Of a stretch of DNA of 64,000 nucleotides, positions 45,546-54,784 are shown one piece after another. Numbering within the stretch: position 1 is the first letter of the stretch; the number at the start of each line of letters is the position of its first letter. Origin of the DNA: Xanthomonas sp. NCPPB 1128. GTDB taxonomy: Bacteria > Pseudomonadota > Gammaproteobacteria > Xanthomonadales > Xanthomonadaceae. The notes under the pieces were generated by a model. The model was given only the letters and a program-made list of their open reading frames with translations. It made no database searches and was not told where the DNA came from. The stretch lies in NCBI RefSeq assembly GCF_001043115.1, contig NZ_LFME01000007.1, positions 93,042 to 157,041 on the forward strand, written 5' to 3'. The position numbers were made by a program, and so were the translations under genes.

Positions 45546-46154
45546 TCAGCCGAGGCCTTCGGCCTGCAGCGCCGCCTGCACCTGCGGATCGGCGGACATG
45601 CGTTCGAAATGTAGCTGCAGATTGGGGCCGAGCGCGATCTGCTGCGCGCGCGCCCAGCGCAGGGTGACGAACAGGTAGGCATCGGCGATGGAACGGCGCG
45701 CGCCGCCCAGCCAGGTCTGCTGTTCCAGCGCAGCTTCCACGCGCGCGTACAGCGTGCGCACGCGCTCGCGTGCGTGCTCCTGGGTGCGCGCGATCACCGC
45801 GGCGTCATCGAGATAACGCGTGCTGCCGAACAGCGGATGGAAGGCTGGATGCAGGTCGGCGTTGAGGAAGGCCAGCCAACGCTGCACCTCGGCGCGGCCG
45901 CGTGGGCTGCCGTCGCCAGCCAGGTGCGCGTCGGGCGCGAGATCGGCGATGTAGTTGAGGATCGCCGAGTTCTGGGTGAGCACCCAGTCGTCCATCTGCA
46001 GCGCGGGCACTGCGCCGGCCGGATTGATCGCCAGATACGCGGGCGCCTTCATCGCGGCCGCATCGAGCAGCTTCAGTTCGAACGGCAATCCCGCCCAGCG
46101 CAGCGCGATGTGATCGGCCAGCGAACAGGCGCCGGGCTTGGAATAGAGTTTCAT
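45546..46154 (-). CDS. Glutathione S-transferase, beta class-like (second copy)
   Basis: A 202-residue GST starting MKLYSKPGACSLADHIALRWAGLPF, again with Cys10 at the beta-class catalytic position. NPAGAVPALQMDDWVLTQNSAILNYIADL marks the glutathione site and the C-domain is helical (SIADAYLFVTLRWARAQQIAL). It differs clearly from the GST at 38927, so it is not a recent duplicate. The start at 46154 gives the family N-terminus. Confidence 0.9.
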   Translation of the reverse strand: MKLYSKPGACSLADHIALRWAGLPFELKLLDAAAMKAPAYLAINPAGAVPALQMDDWVLTQNSAILNYIADLAPDAHLAGDGSPRGRAEVQRWLAFLNADLHPAFHPLFGSTRYLDDAAVIARTQEHARERVRTLYARVEAALEQQTWLGGARRSIADAYLFVTLRWARAQQIALGPNLQLHFERMSADPQVQAALQAEGLG

Positions 46155-46277
46155 GGCAGGCGGCTCCGCATCAGTCAGGACGGCAGAGCGTACCTGCTGC
46201 ACGGTGCGCTTGGCGATCGGACGCGCCGTGCGCGGCGCGCGGGAGCCTGCGTCAGGACGTACCTGCGCGGCGAACGA

Positions 46278-46739
46278 TCAGGACGCGTTGCGCGGACGCA
46301 GCTTCTGCACGCGATAGAACGTGTGGTCGCCGATGGTCGCGACCTGATAGGCATTGCGCCAACTCGGGCTGGCGATGGCATGCGCGGCGAAGTGACTGGC
46401 GCCGGGCACGATCTCCTTGCGCTGGCCCTGCGGCAACGCCCAGTTGCGTTCGGCGGCGAAGGCGACCTTGACTGCGTCGGCCCAGGCGTCGTCGTTCTTC
46501 AACTCGGTACCCGGCTTCACCAGGCCCGGCGCGAACTGCTTGCGCGCGGTGACCACCTGGCACATGGAATCGCCCCACAGGCCGCTGTCCAGGCGCCGCA
46601 ATGCGACTTCGGCGACAGCCTGCTGCCCGCGCAGCGTCTGGTCGCGCGCTTCCAGATACACGGTGGTGCTGAGGCAAAGCGAATCGGCGGCGGGTTGCGG
46701 CAACAACTGCGATAGCCAGAGGATCCAGGCCAGTTTCAT
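46278..46739 (-). CDS. SleB/CwlJ-type cell wall hydrolase
   Basis: A 153-residue exported protein of the Hydrolase_2 (SleB) fold, which cleaves peptidoglycan glycan strands. After a signal sequence (MKLAWILWLSQLLPQPAA) comes LSTTVYLEARDQTLRGQQAVAEVALRRLDSGLW with the expected catalytic Glu30. No peptidoglycan-binding domain is attached. AAGGAG precedes the start at 46739; the open frame runs upstream another 65 codons without similarity. Such genes occur outside spore formers and may act in cell-wall remodelling. Confidence 0.82.
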   Translation of the reverse strand: MKLAWILWLSQLLPQPAADSLCLSTTVYLEARDQTLRGQQAVAEVALRRLDSGLWGDSMCQVVTARKQFAPGLVKPGTELKNDDAWADAVKVAFAAERNWALPQGQRKEIVPGASHFAAHAIASPSWRNAYQVATIGDHTFYRVQKLRPRNAS

Positions 46740-47039
46740 CGTACTCCTTGCTCCGTATGGGCCGTCGTCGAGGCGCTGCGCCGGAGTGGCGCGGCAAGCG
46801 ATGCGGCTTGGCGTCATGGGGAGGCGGCCTGTCACGGGCCGCCCGGGTGCCGGCAATCTGAAGTCCGGCGGGACCCGCCAAGATGGGCGGATCGGAAGAG
46901 GGGCGCACAATAGGCGCCGCTTCCCGAATCGCAACTGAACCCCGAGTCTTGACAGGGTTCACAACTCGCCATTTCGCGAATGCCGTCGTGCCTTGCGCAC
47001 GACAGCCATGGTGCAGCGCCGCACTGCGGCGCATCAGGC
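46740..47039. other. Gene-free stretch
   Basis: 300 bases between the cell-wall hydrolase and the secreted unknown protein, both on the minus strand. I see no gene, no strong hairpin and no consensus promoter, though the hydrolase promoter must lie within it. Confidence 0.5.
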
Positions 47040-48536
47040 TCAGGGAAACTGCTTGCGCTGCATCAGCATCGCGTACACCTTGACCACCGGATCGGCATGT
47101 CCGCTCAGTTGCGCCAGGCGCTGTTCTCGATCGGGCCAGCGTTGCGCCTGCTCGGCGAGCACGCGCAGATCGCCGAACCAGGTGTCGTGATCGCGCGCGT
47201 AGTACGGGCCGCTCAACAGCGTGGCGAGCAGGCCCATGCCGCGGTCGCGTGCTGCGCCCGCCGGCGCATACTCGAGATAGCGCAGCAGCTCGCGTAGGCG
47301 CGCGCGCTGCACGCGGCCGCTGTCGTCGCTGGCCGCCGTTTGCTGCAGCACGCCGTGGTCGAGCTGGTCGAGGAATTCCATCGACGCTTTTTCCGTGGCG
47401 GGATCGCCCGCACTGGCGGAGGGATGCAGCAACTGCGTGCGGATGTTGTAGCCGGCCTGGCGGATCAGCGAGATCGCATCCGCATCGACCGTCATCGCGG
47501 GCACCGGCGGCGCCGGCACGATGCGGTCGGCCGGCGCTTCGGCGACGAAGCGCTGCTCCAGCAGCCAGTGATTGCCGAGCAAGCTCGACGGACAGCGCGT
47601 CTGCGCCAGGTGTGCGGCGACGTAGCCGCGATAGGCTGCGTGCAGCTGTTCGCGCAGCGCGCTCTCGGACAGTTGCTGCAGCACCAGCGGCATGTCGCCG
47701 GCCACGCTCAGCTCGGTGGCGGTGAAGCCGGCATCGTCGCCGCGGATGCGTTCGAACATGCGCGCCAGGCTGTCGGCGAGCTGTACCTGTCCTGCGCTGT
47801 CCAGCGGCGCAGCGGCGAGCGCCATCTTCAATGCCGGCGCGGTGTCGGTTTCGTGTCGCGCCGCGTCCACGCGTGCGGCGAACGTATTGGCGCGCGCTGC
47901 CGGTTGCGCCGGCTGCAATGCGCTGGCCAACGCATAAGCCGGGCTGGGATCGTCGAGATAGTCCGCATCGCAACTGCCCGCTTGCGGTGTCGGCAGCGTC
48001 GCGAGCAACGCCTGCGCCCGTGCAGGCGTTGCGTGCTGCGCGGCGCGTGTCTGCAGCGTCAGCCGGTCCAGGCCGGCGGTGCGCGGGGCGCGCAATTCGT
48101 CGTCGCGCTCTTCGTCGACGTTGCCGACGCGAGCCAGGCCGGGCATGCGCCGTTGCGCGTGTTCGGCCAGTGCGGCGGCTTGCCGGGTCAGGCGTTGCGC
48201 GGCGGCAGCGCGATCGCCGTCGCCATTGGTCGGTAAATCCGTGGACGTGGCCAGACGCAGCAGCACATCGGCCTGGAAATCTGCCGGTAGCGCCTGCGCC
48301 GCGGTCAGTACCGCACTTGCGGGCGGTCCGGGCATGGCGGTGCCGGTGGCCGGCGCGGCGCCTATCGGCAGCGTTGTCTGCGCGCTGGCGTTGCCAGCAT
48401 GCGGACGCGTGGCGGGGGAAGCGGGCGCCGCCGCTTTTGCGCCATGTGCGGTCGCTGCGTGTTGCAGCAACGGCAGGCATGCGCCGGCGACCAACAGGGC
48501 GAGAAGCAGGTGTCGAGGACGGGGAGCGGAACGCAT
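47040..48536 (-). CDS. Secreted protein of unknown function
   Basis: A 498-residue protein with a signal peptide (MRSAPRPRHLLLALLVAGACLPLL, then Ala-rich) and no further membrane segment. The rest is helical, Ala/Leu/Arg-rich, with DADYLDDPSPAYALASALQPAQ, LLGNHWLLEQRFVAEAPADRIVPAPP and SGPYYARDHDTWFGDLRVLAEQAQRW segments; no catalytic motif was found. AGGAG lies ahead of the ATG at 48536. It sits at the distal end of the phosphodiesterase/TonB region on the same strand but is separated from it by a double terminator, so it is a separate transcript. I do not recognise the family. Confidence 0.75.
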   Translation of the reverse strand: MRSAPRPRHLLLALLVAGACLPLLQHAATAHGAKAAAPASPATRPHAGNASAQTTLPIGAAPATGTAMPGPPASAVLTAAQALPADFQADVLLRLATSTDLPTNGDGDRAAAAQRLTRQAAALAEHAQRRMPGLARVGNVDEERDDELRAPRTAGLDRLTLQTRAAQHATPARAQALLATLPTPQAGSCDADYLDDPSPAYALASALQPAQPAARANTFAARVDAARHETDTAPALKMALAAAPLDSAGQVQLADSLARMFERIRGDDAGFTATELSVAGDMPLVLQQLSESALREQLHAAYRGYVAAHLAQTRCPSSLLGNHWLLEQRFVAEAPADRIVPAPPVPAMTVDADAISLIRQAGYNIRTQLLHPSASAGDPATEKASMEFLDQLDHGVLQQTAASDDSGRVQRARLRELLRYLEYAPAGAARDRGMGLLATLLSGPYYARDHDTWFGDLRVLAEQAQRWPDREQRLAQLSGHADPVVKVYAMLMQRKQFP

Positions 48537-48563
48537 GGAAAACTCCTGAAGGAGGAGGGCATG

Positions 48564-48612
48564 CTGCACGGCGCGCGGGCGCCGTGCAGTGCCGGGGAGC
48601 GCGCTCCCCGGC
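48564..48612 (-). terminator. Double hairpin terminator after the first phosphodiesterase
   Basis: Two strong stems: 48564-48574 with 48579-48589 (11 bp, loop GCGG) and 48591-48600 with 48603-48612 (10 bp). They lie directly after the minus-strand phosphodiesterase stop (48627) and before the unknown secreted gene. No T-run is present on the minus strand. Confidence 0.55.
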
Positions 48613-48626
48613 GCGACCTGCGAGGG

Positions 48627-49784
48627 TCAGTTGTAGCGCGTGGTGTCGCGCGGCACGTTCGCGCGGATCACGCTGAGCGGATCGTCGGTGATGATGCTGG
48701 TGAAGCCGGCGGTCACCTGCCCACGGAAATCCGGACGGTCGTCGGCAGTCTCGTTACCGAAGTACTTGGTGCGCGTCAGGTAGTTGTCCAGCGACGCGCA
48801 GCAGGTGCCGTTGCTGCGCACGTAGTGCTGGCCGTCGTGGCTGCTCAGGCGGTACTCCGGCACCGGCGAGAATGCGCCGATCGCGCGCTTCTGCGCCTGG
48901 TTGTCGGCGAGCAACTCAGCGGTCGGGTCGCTGCGGCGCGGCTGCTTGTTGCCGATTTCCAGCCAGGCGAAGCCGCTCTGGCCGCGCACTTCGCTGATCC
49001 AGGCGTTGACCCGGCAGAACGGCGTGTTGGGACTGATCGAGCCGCACAGGCCCACGTAGCCGCCGTCGGCGAGGTTGTCCATGTCGCCGGCGTAGACGGT
49101 CGGCGCGAACGGCACGCCCTTGGTGAAGCGGGTGATGTCACTGGGGGTCTTGGGCAGCAGCGACGCGCTGAACTTCAGCACCACCTGGTTCTGCATGCGG
49201 AAGGCATGCACCTGATCGGCCGCGCGCGAGACCGCGTCCAGGGTCTTCAGGTCCAACACCACCACCATGTGATTGGCATTGGTGACCACGGTGTTCAATG
49301 CCGAGGCCAGTGAAGTCGGACGGTAGTTGGTCTTGGCGAAGTTCTTGTCGCGCAGGAACGAATTGATCAGCTCATGGCCGGTCAGGGTGCGGATGTCCGG
49401 ATTCCAGCCGGAGGGATTGGTCGCGTTCTGGAAAATGTAGAAGCCCGGATCGTGGTCGACCACACGGCCGGCGTTCTGGTCGTGGAAGAGCCACAACAGG
49501 CCGTCGGCGTCCTGCTTGACGTCCAGTTCGATCGCTTCGATGTTGTTGTTGTAGGTGTTGAGGATCGAGCAGGTGGAGTTCTCCGGGCAGCCGTTGCCGA
49601 CCACGCCGCGATGCGCGATCACCGCCACGTCGGCACGGTTACCCTCGTAAGGACTCTTCATCGCGTTGAGGATGTGCTGCGGGTTCCAGTTGTTGGCGGC
49701 CGACGCCATGCCGGACAGCGAGGCCAGCGACGCGCAGGCGAGCGCCAGGGCGAGGACCTTGGTGGGTTTCTTGGGCAGTTTCAT
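48627..49784 (-). CDS. Exported glycerophosphodiester phosphodiesterase (first)
   Basis: A 385-residue exported enzyme (signal MKLPKKPTKVLALALACASLASLSGMASA) related to the GDPD family, which hydrolyses glycerophosphodiesters to glycerol-3-phosphate and an alcohol. The catalytic signature is visible: VIAHRGVV (His-Arg), EAIELDVKQDADGLLWLFHD (acid pair and second His). Four or more cysteines (CPENSTCS, GTCCAS) suggest disulfides. It is larger and more divergent than the second copy. GGAAGAGAG precedes the ATG at 49784. 209 bases separate it from the next gene upstream. Confidence 0.87.
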   Translation of the reverse strand: MKLPKKPTKVLALALACASLASLSGMASAANNWNPQHILNAMKSPYEGNRADVAVIAHRGVVGNGCPENSTCSILNTYNNNIEAIELDVKQDADGLLWLFHDQNAGRVVDHDPGFYIFQNATNPSGWNPDIRTLTGHELINSFLRDKNFAKTNYRPTSLASALNTVVTNANHMVVVLDLKTLDAVSRAADQVHAFRMQNQVVLKFSASLLPKTPSDITRFTKGVPFAPTVYAGDMDNLADGGYVGLCGSISPNTPFCRVNAWISEVRGQSGFAWLEIGNKQPRRSDPTAELLADNQAQKRAIGAFSPVPEYRLSSHDGQHYVRSNGTCCASLDNYLTRTKYFGNETADDRPDFRGQVTAGFTSIITDDPLSVIRANVPRDTTRYN

Positions 49785-49993
49785 GTGCTCTCTTCCGTTC
49801 GGGGTTGATGGAATGAAGTGAAGCAAACGCAGCGCACCGCAACCGACGTGCGCATGGGCGTTGTCGTTTGCCGCGCAGTGCTCGAAGCGACGGGCATCGT
49901 CCTGGTGCTGCGTGCCGCCCGTCTGAAACCGGACTCCTGGCGGCGCCGCACGTGGCCATCGCGCGGCGTCGCCAGGATTGGGACCGAGATCGG

Positions 49994-50911
49994 CTACCGT
50001 GGCGTGTCCGTGCCGTGCAGGTAGCGTTGCAATGCCAACGGTTCGTCGGTTTGGATCATGCTCACGCCGTGTTGGCGCAGCCCGCCCCAGACCGCGGCCG
50101 GATCGCGCAGCGCGCGCTGGTCGGTGTAGTTGGCCGACAGTCGCATCGGCCTGCCGCTGGCGATGTCGTTGGTCATGGTGTTGACGAACAGGCGCGCGCG
50201 CGGCGCCAGTTCGCGTTGCGCGATGTCCAGCACCGCCGGGTCGTCGAACATCAGTTGCACCACCGCTGGCTGCAAGTCCGCGGCGCGGCGCAAGGCCTGC
50301 TCGGGCGGCAGCGCCGACTCGCGCTGCAGGTACAGCGCCTGCACCGCGATATCTGCCTTGCGTGCGCGCTGCAGCACCGCTACGGGCACGTCCAGCGGTA
50401 CGTTGAGCAGCACGTCGCGTTGCGCGCCGGCAGCCTCGACCACATCCATCACCTGGTCCAGCGACGCCGCCTTGACGTCCAGGTTCACCAGCACCTTGCC
50501 GCGCGCCAGCGCAAGCGCCTGCGCCAGCGTCGGCGGATGCCGCGCGGTGAGCGTGCTGCTGCGTCCGCCGCCCTGGCTGCGCACGCGCAAGGCGGCGATC
50601 TGTGCGGCCGTCAGATCGGCCACCGCGCCGTGGCCGTCGGTGGTGCGGTCCACGGTTTCGTCGTGCATCAGCACCAATGCACCGTCGCGGGTGGTACGCA
50701 CGTCGATCTCGACCATGTCCACGCCGCGCGCGATGCACGCGGCGATGCCGTCCAGGGTGTTCTCCGAGGCGAACTTCCAGCAGGCGCGGTGCGACACCAC
50801 CAGCGCCGGCCCATGCGGGTCGCGCAGGCGCTCGGGCAGGCTCGGCGTCGCCGCCAGGGCCAGGATCGGCAGCGACAGCACTGCGCTCATCAGCAATCTC
50901 CGGCAGCGCAT
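49994..50911 (-). CDS. Exported glycerophosphodiester phosphodiesterase (second)
   Basis: A 305-residue GDPD with a signal peptide (MRCRRLLMSAVLSLPILALAA). The motif set is classical: VVSHRACWKFASENT, DMVEIDVRTTRDGALVLMHDETVDRTTDGHG, and DEPLALQRYL near the end. Its ATG lies two bases after the TonB receptor stop, with the binding site GGAGGTGG inside the receptor's last codons, so the two are co-translated. Together with the receptor it likely processes an imported phosphodiester in the periplasm. Confidence 0.92.
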   Translation of the reverse strand: MRCRRLLMSAVLSLPILALAATPSLPERLRDPHGPALVVSHRACWKFASENTLDGIAACIARGVDMVEIDVRTTRDGALVLMHDETVDRTTDGHGAVADLTAAQIAALRVRSQGGGRSSTLTARHPPTLAQALALARGKVLVNLDVKAASLDQVMDVVEAAGAQRDVLLNVPLDVPVAVLQRARKADIAVQALYLQRESALPPEQALRRAADLQPAVVQLMFDDPAVLDIAQRELAPRARLFVNTMTNDIASGRPMRLSANYTDQRALRDPAAVWGGLRQHGVSMIQTDEPLALQRYLHGTDTPR

Positions 50912-50913
50912 GC

Positions 50914-53412
50914 TCACCACCTCCAGGTCAGCGATGCGTTGTAGTTGCGGCCGAAGATCGGCCGCGCGTAGATCGCGTCGGCGGTGCCCTGGCCGGACAG
51001 CGTGTCCACGCGTGCATTGCCTTCGGTCAGGCCGAGCGCGTTGCTGACATTGGCCGCGTGCAGTTGCAACTCCAGGTGCGTGCTCAGCCGCGCGAACAGG
51101 CCCAGGTCGTAGGTGGTGTAGGCGGGCAGGGCGGTGGCGTTGGTGTAGTCGACGTAGCGCTGGCCCATGCGATAGGCGGTGGCCGACAGTTCCAGCGGCC
51201 GGCCGTCGATGTCGAAGTACAGGGTCGGGCTGATCGACGCCATGAACTTGGGGATGCGCGAGATCTGCTTGCCGTCCAGGCCGCCGTAGCTGAGGCCGGT
51301 GGTCGCGTTGCTCAGGCCGCGCGTCTGCGGGTCCTGCAGCGTGGCCGAGCCGGTAATGCCGAACAGCGGCGACGGCCGCCAGGTGAATTCCGATTCCAGG
51401 CCCAGGGTGCGGGTCTTGCCGACCAGCGCCAGGCTCTGCACCGCGCCGCTGCCGTCGAGCACGATGGCGCTGATCGACAGGTCGTTGAAGCGGCTCCAGA
51501 AGCCGACCGTGGAGAACGAGAAGGTGTCGCCGAAGCTGCCGCGCAGGCCGGCCTCGGCCTGGTCGATGTCGGTGACGTCCGCGTTCTGGGTCTGGTAGAC
51601 ATTCTGCAGCCGCGGCAGGCGCTGCGATTGGGTGTAGCGGGCGAAGGTCTGCAACTGCGGGGTCAGGGCGAACTCCGCGCCCAGCGTCCACTGCGTGGCG
51701 CGGCGGTGATCGGTGCGCGGACTGAACGCGCCGCTGAGGCCGCCGACGTTGTCGTCGGCCAGCGTGGTCGGATCGCCCAGATTGCGCGTGGTGTTGGCGT
51801 ACACACCGCCGTTGGCGTTGTAGCGGGTGTAGCGCACGCCGGCATCCAGGCCGAGGCGGCCGAAGCGCACCGAATCCCACAGGTAGGGCGACAGGTAGGT
51901 GGCGTTGGCGAAGCCGCTGGTGACGCCGTTGCCGTAGCGCACGAAGCCGTTCTGGGTGACCGAACCGACCACGTTGCCGGCGGCGTCGTAGGCCAGCACG
52001 TCCAGGCGCTGCGCGTTGTTCTGCAGCGTGGTCAGCACGGTGTTCTGCAGCCGGTCCTGGCGGAATTCGACGTGCTGCACGTTGAGGCCGGCGGTGAGCG
52101 TGTGCTTGCCCAGCGCCGTGTCGTCGAACGCCTTGCTCAGGCGCAGGTCGTCGGACAGCGTGCGCAGATGGGTGCGCGCATTCCACAGGCCGCTCTCCAG
52201 CACCAGGCCGTCGGCCGCGGCCGGATCGTAGGCGGCGCCGTTGCGGGTGGTGACGTAGCCGACCCGCGCCACGCGCGCGCCGAAGCCGCTGCGCGCGCGG
52301 CCGAGCTGCGTGTTGAGGTAGGCGCCGGCGTCGTAGGGCGCGGCGCCGGAGAACAGCGCGGTGTAGTCCACTTCGGCATCGACGAAGCGCATGCGGTTGT
52401 TGAGGCTCAGGCCGTCGCCCAGATCCCATTCCAGGTGCGTGCCGAGTTGCTTGACCTTGTTGTGGATGCCGTCGGCCAGGTCCAGGTTGCGCGCCAGCGG
52501 TCCGTTGCCGTCGAAGGTGAGCGCGGTGGTGTGGCGCAGGTCGTCGGACAGCAGCGTGCCGTCCAGCGGGTCGATCAGCGACGACAGCGATTGGGACGGA
52601 TTGCGCGGGTCGGCGAGCGGGATCGGGTTGTAGAAGGCGGTGCGGTCGTTGAGGTACTTGGCGTCGACGTCGAGCACCGCATCGCCCATCAGGAAGGTCA
52701 GGTTGCCGCGCAATTGGCCGCCCTGGTCGGCGGTGTAGCCGGTGCGACGCAGGCCGTCGTCGCTGCGGTGGTAGCCGCCGATGCTGTACAGCACGTTCTC
52801 GCTGAGCGGGCCGGCGCTGTAGGCGTCCTCGCGGCGCAGGCCGTCGCTGCCGACGGTCATGCGCACCGCGCCTTCGGGCGTGGCGGTGCCGTGGCGGGTG
52901 ATGGCGTTGACCGTGCCGCCCGGCGCGTTGGTCGCGAACAGCGGCGAGGTGCCGCCGCGCACCACTTCCAGGCGCTCGGTCATCATGTCCAGCGCGAACA
53001 GGGTGTCGACGTTGAAGAAGCTTTCCTGCGGCTCGTCGAACAGGGTCAGGCCGTCTTCCTGGTACTGCACGTAATACCAGCCGCCTGCCGGCAGGCCGCG
53101 CACGTAGAGGTTCTGGCCGCCGCCCTGGCCGCCGGAGGGTTCGGCGGAGAAACCTGGGACCGCGCGCAGCATGTCCACGTTGCTGCTCGGGGTGCTGCGC
53201 TCCAGGCGTTCCTTGGACACCACGCTGATCGCGAACGGGGCGTCCTTCTGCGACTGGCCCTGCGGGGTGCCGGTGACCACGATCTGGTCCAGCGTGGTGG
53301 TGGCGTCGGCCGGCGGCGCCGGCGCGTCCTCGGCGTGGACGGCGGTGGCGGCGCCGAGGATGGACGCGAGCGCCAGTGCCAGCAGGCTCGGGTGTGGATG
53401 AACGTTACGCAT
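50914..53412 (-). CDS. TonB-dependent receptor linked to the phosphodiesterases
   Basis: An 832-residue outer-membrane receptor with signal peptide (LLALALASILGAATAVHA), TonB-box-like segment LDQIVVTGTPQG, plug domain (SSNVDMLRAVPGFSAEPSGGQGGGQNLYVRGL; FATNAPGGTVNAITRHG) and a barrel ending in ...NASLTWRW, with terminal Trp. The layout is that of carbohydrate/siderophore receptors without a signalling extension. It is co-transcribed with a downstream phosphodiesterase, which points to a phosphodiester-linked ligand. ATG at 53412 is preceded by GGGGGT, which is paired in a hairpin (53417-53439). Confidence 0.92.
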   Translation of the reverse strand: MRNVHPHPSLLALALASILGAATAVHAEDAPAPPADATTTLDQIVVTGTPQGQSQKDAPFAISVVSKERLERSTPSSNVDMLRAVPGFSAEPSGGQGGGQNLYVRGLPAGGWYYVQYQEDGLTLFDEPQESFFNVDTLFALDMMTERLEVVRGGTSPLFATNAPGGTVNAITRHGTATPEGAVRMTVGSDGLRREDAYSAGPLSENVLYSIGGYHRSDDGLRRTGYTADQGGQLRGNLTFLMGDAVLDVDAKYLNDRTAFYNPIPLADPRNPSQSLSSLIDPLDGTLLSDDLRHTTALTFDGNGPLARNLDLADGIHNKVKQLGTHLEWDLGDGLSLNNRMRFVDAEVDYTALFSGAAPYDAGAYLNTQLGRARSGFGARVARVGYVTTRNGAAYDPAAADGLVLESGLWNARTHLRTLSDDLRLSKAFDDTALGKHTLTAGLNVQHVEFRQDRLQNTVLTTLQNNAQRLDVLAYDAAGNVVGSVTQNGFVRYGNGVTSGFANATYLSPYLWDSVRFGRLGLDAGVRYTRYNANGGVYANTTRNLGDPTTLADDNVGGLSGAFSPRTDHRRATQWTLGAEFALTPQLQTFARYTQSQRLPRLQNVYQTQNADVTDIDQAEAGLRGSFGDTFSFSTVGFWSRFNDLSISAIVLDGSGAVQSLALVGKTRTLGLESEFTWRPSPLFGITGSATLQDPQTRGLSNATTGLSYGGLDGKQISRIPKFMASISPTLYFDIDGRPLELSATAYRMGQRYVDYTNATALPAYTTYDLGLFARLSTHLELQLHAANVSNALGLTEGNARVDTLSGQGTADAIYARPIFGRNYNASLTWRW

Positions 53413-53416
53413 GAGA

Positions 53417-53439
53417 CCCCCAGTAAAAGAATGTGGGGG
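53417..53439 (-). promoter_or_regulatory. Hairpin covering the receptor ribosome binding site
   Basis: CCCCCA at 53417-53422 is complementary to TGGGGG at 53434-53439. In the receptor mRNA this puts the presumed Shine-Dalgarno GGGGGT, which lies just 3 bases before the ATG, into a 6-bp stem with an 11-base loop. Translation could therefore be conditional. Regulation is inference from the pairing alone. Confidence 0.45.
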
Positions 53440-53475
53440 TAATACTATTTACCATGTATGAAACTTGTGTGTCCA
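53438..53475 (-). promoter_or_regulatory. Candidate promoter and operator of the receptor operon
   Basis: GGTAA at 53438-53442 and TTACC at 53449-53453 form a perfect inverted repeat with a 6-base centre. On the minus strand a -35-like TGGACA (53475-53470) and -10-like TAAATA (53451-53446) are spaced by 18 bases, so the inverted repeat covers the -10. It lies between the receptor and the divergent ROK regulator, as expected for that regulator's operator. Confidence 0.4.
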
Positions 53476-53524
53476 CATGCTAGGTTGTAGCCGTTCGTGC
53501 ATTCATCACGCTTTGCGCCCGCCT

Positions 53525-54646
53525 ATGCCGCATCCCGATTTCCCGCCGCGCGTCAGCGCCGGCGGCCGCCAATTGCTCGACCGTGTGTTCAAGACCGGGG
53601 TGCAGACCCAGGCGGCGCTGAGCCGTGACCTGGACCTGTCGCAGCCCACCGTGGCGCGCCTGCTGCAGGGTTTCGTGCAGGACCGCATGGTCCAGCTCGG
53701 CGCCCGCGCCGCCGAGGGCCGCGGCAATCCCAGCGTCGACGTGCGGCTGGCGCCGGATTACGCCTACGCCTTCGGCATCGGCCTGATGGGCGACGTGGTG
53801 GCGCTGGCGCTGGTGGATTTCGCCGGCAACGTGCGCGGCCAGCGCCGCATCGGCCTGGCCGACATGCGCCGTGCGCCGGTGCTGGCGCAACTGCAGCGGT
53901 TCCGTGCCGAGTTGCTGGCCGAAAGCGGCGTGGATCCGGCGCGGGTGGTCGGCATCGGCATGGCGATCTCGGCGTTCTTCACCGGGCAGGGCCGGCAGAT
54001 GGCCGGGCCGCCGGCGCTGGAGGACTGGACCCAGGTCGACCTGGTGCCGATCCTGGAAGAGGCGCTGGGCTGCGCGGTCACCGTCGAGAACGATGGCGCG
54101 GCGGCGGCGGTGGCCGAGAGCCTGTACGGCGTCGGCCGCGACTGCCGCGACTTCGTCTACCTGCATCTGACCAACGGTTTCGGCGGCGGCATCATCGCCG
54201 ATGGCCGGCTGTTCCGCGGCCACCGCGGCAATGCCGGCGAGTTCGGTGGCATCTGGACCGTCGGCGGCATGGCCTATCCGAATCTGGACGCGCTGCTGTC
54301 CCTGGTGCGTGCCGCCGGCCAGGACTATGCCGGGGTCGAGCAGATGCTCGGCGCGATCGACGCGCACACGCCGGGCGTGGACGCCTGGCTGGACATGGCC
54401 GAGGCGCCGTTCGCGCAGCTGTGCGCCTACCTGGCCTATGCGCTGGATCCGCAGGCGATCGTGATCGGCGGGCGCCTGCCGGCCGCGATCGGCGCGCGCC
54501 TGATCGAACGCATCCGTATCCCGCGCGCGCCCAACCGGCACGGCCTGGCGCCGCCGCTGCCGCAACTGTGCATCGCCCGCACCGTCGGCGACGCGGTGAC
54601 CCTGGGTGCGGCGTTGATGCCGCTGCAGCGGGCGTTCTTCGCCTGA
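53525..54646 (+). CDS. ROK-family transcriptional regulator
   Basis: A 373-residue protein with an N-terminal winged helix-turn-helix (TQAALSRDLDLSQPTVARLLQGF, about 23-45) and a ROK sugar-kinase-like domain (VGIGMAISAFFTG, TVENDGAAAAVAESLYGVG, GHRGNAGEFGGIW). The GHxGxAGExG motif is kept but the usual ROK zinc motif CxCGxxGCxE is missing, so zinc is probably not bound there. ROK regulators such as NagC and XylR sense a sugar or sugar phosphate. It is divergent from the TonB receptor/phosphodiesterase genes and is their likely repressor. Confidence 0.87.
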   Translation: MPHPDFPPRVSAGGRQLLDRVFKTGVQTQAALSRDLDLSQPTVARLLQGFVQDRMVQLGARAAEGRGNPSVDVRLAPDYAYAFGIGLMGDVVALALVDFAGNVRGQRRIGLADMRRAPVLAQLQRFRAELLAESGVDPARVVGIGMAISAFFTGQGRQMAGPPALEDWTQVDLVPILEEALGCAVTVENDGAAAAVAESLYGVGRDCRDFVYLHLTNGFGGGIIADGRLFRGHRGNAGEFGGIWTVGGMAYPNLDALLSLVRAAGQDYAGVEQMLGAIDAHTPGVDAWLDMAEAPFAQLCAYLAYALDPQAIVIGGRLPAAIGARLIERIRIPRAPNRHGLAPPLPQLCIARTVGDAVTLGAALMPLQRAFFA

Positions 54647-54784
54647 GGCATGCGCCGCCTTGCGCTGTGCGCCGGGCCGCATTCAAGCCAACGGCATGGC
54701 GCGCGCTGCGCGCGATCCTGTCCAGCCTCTTCCGGCGTTGCGGCGCAGTGGCGTCGGCTGGGTGAGCGCCCCGTGTCCGACGCC

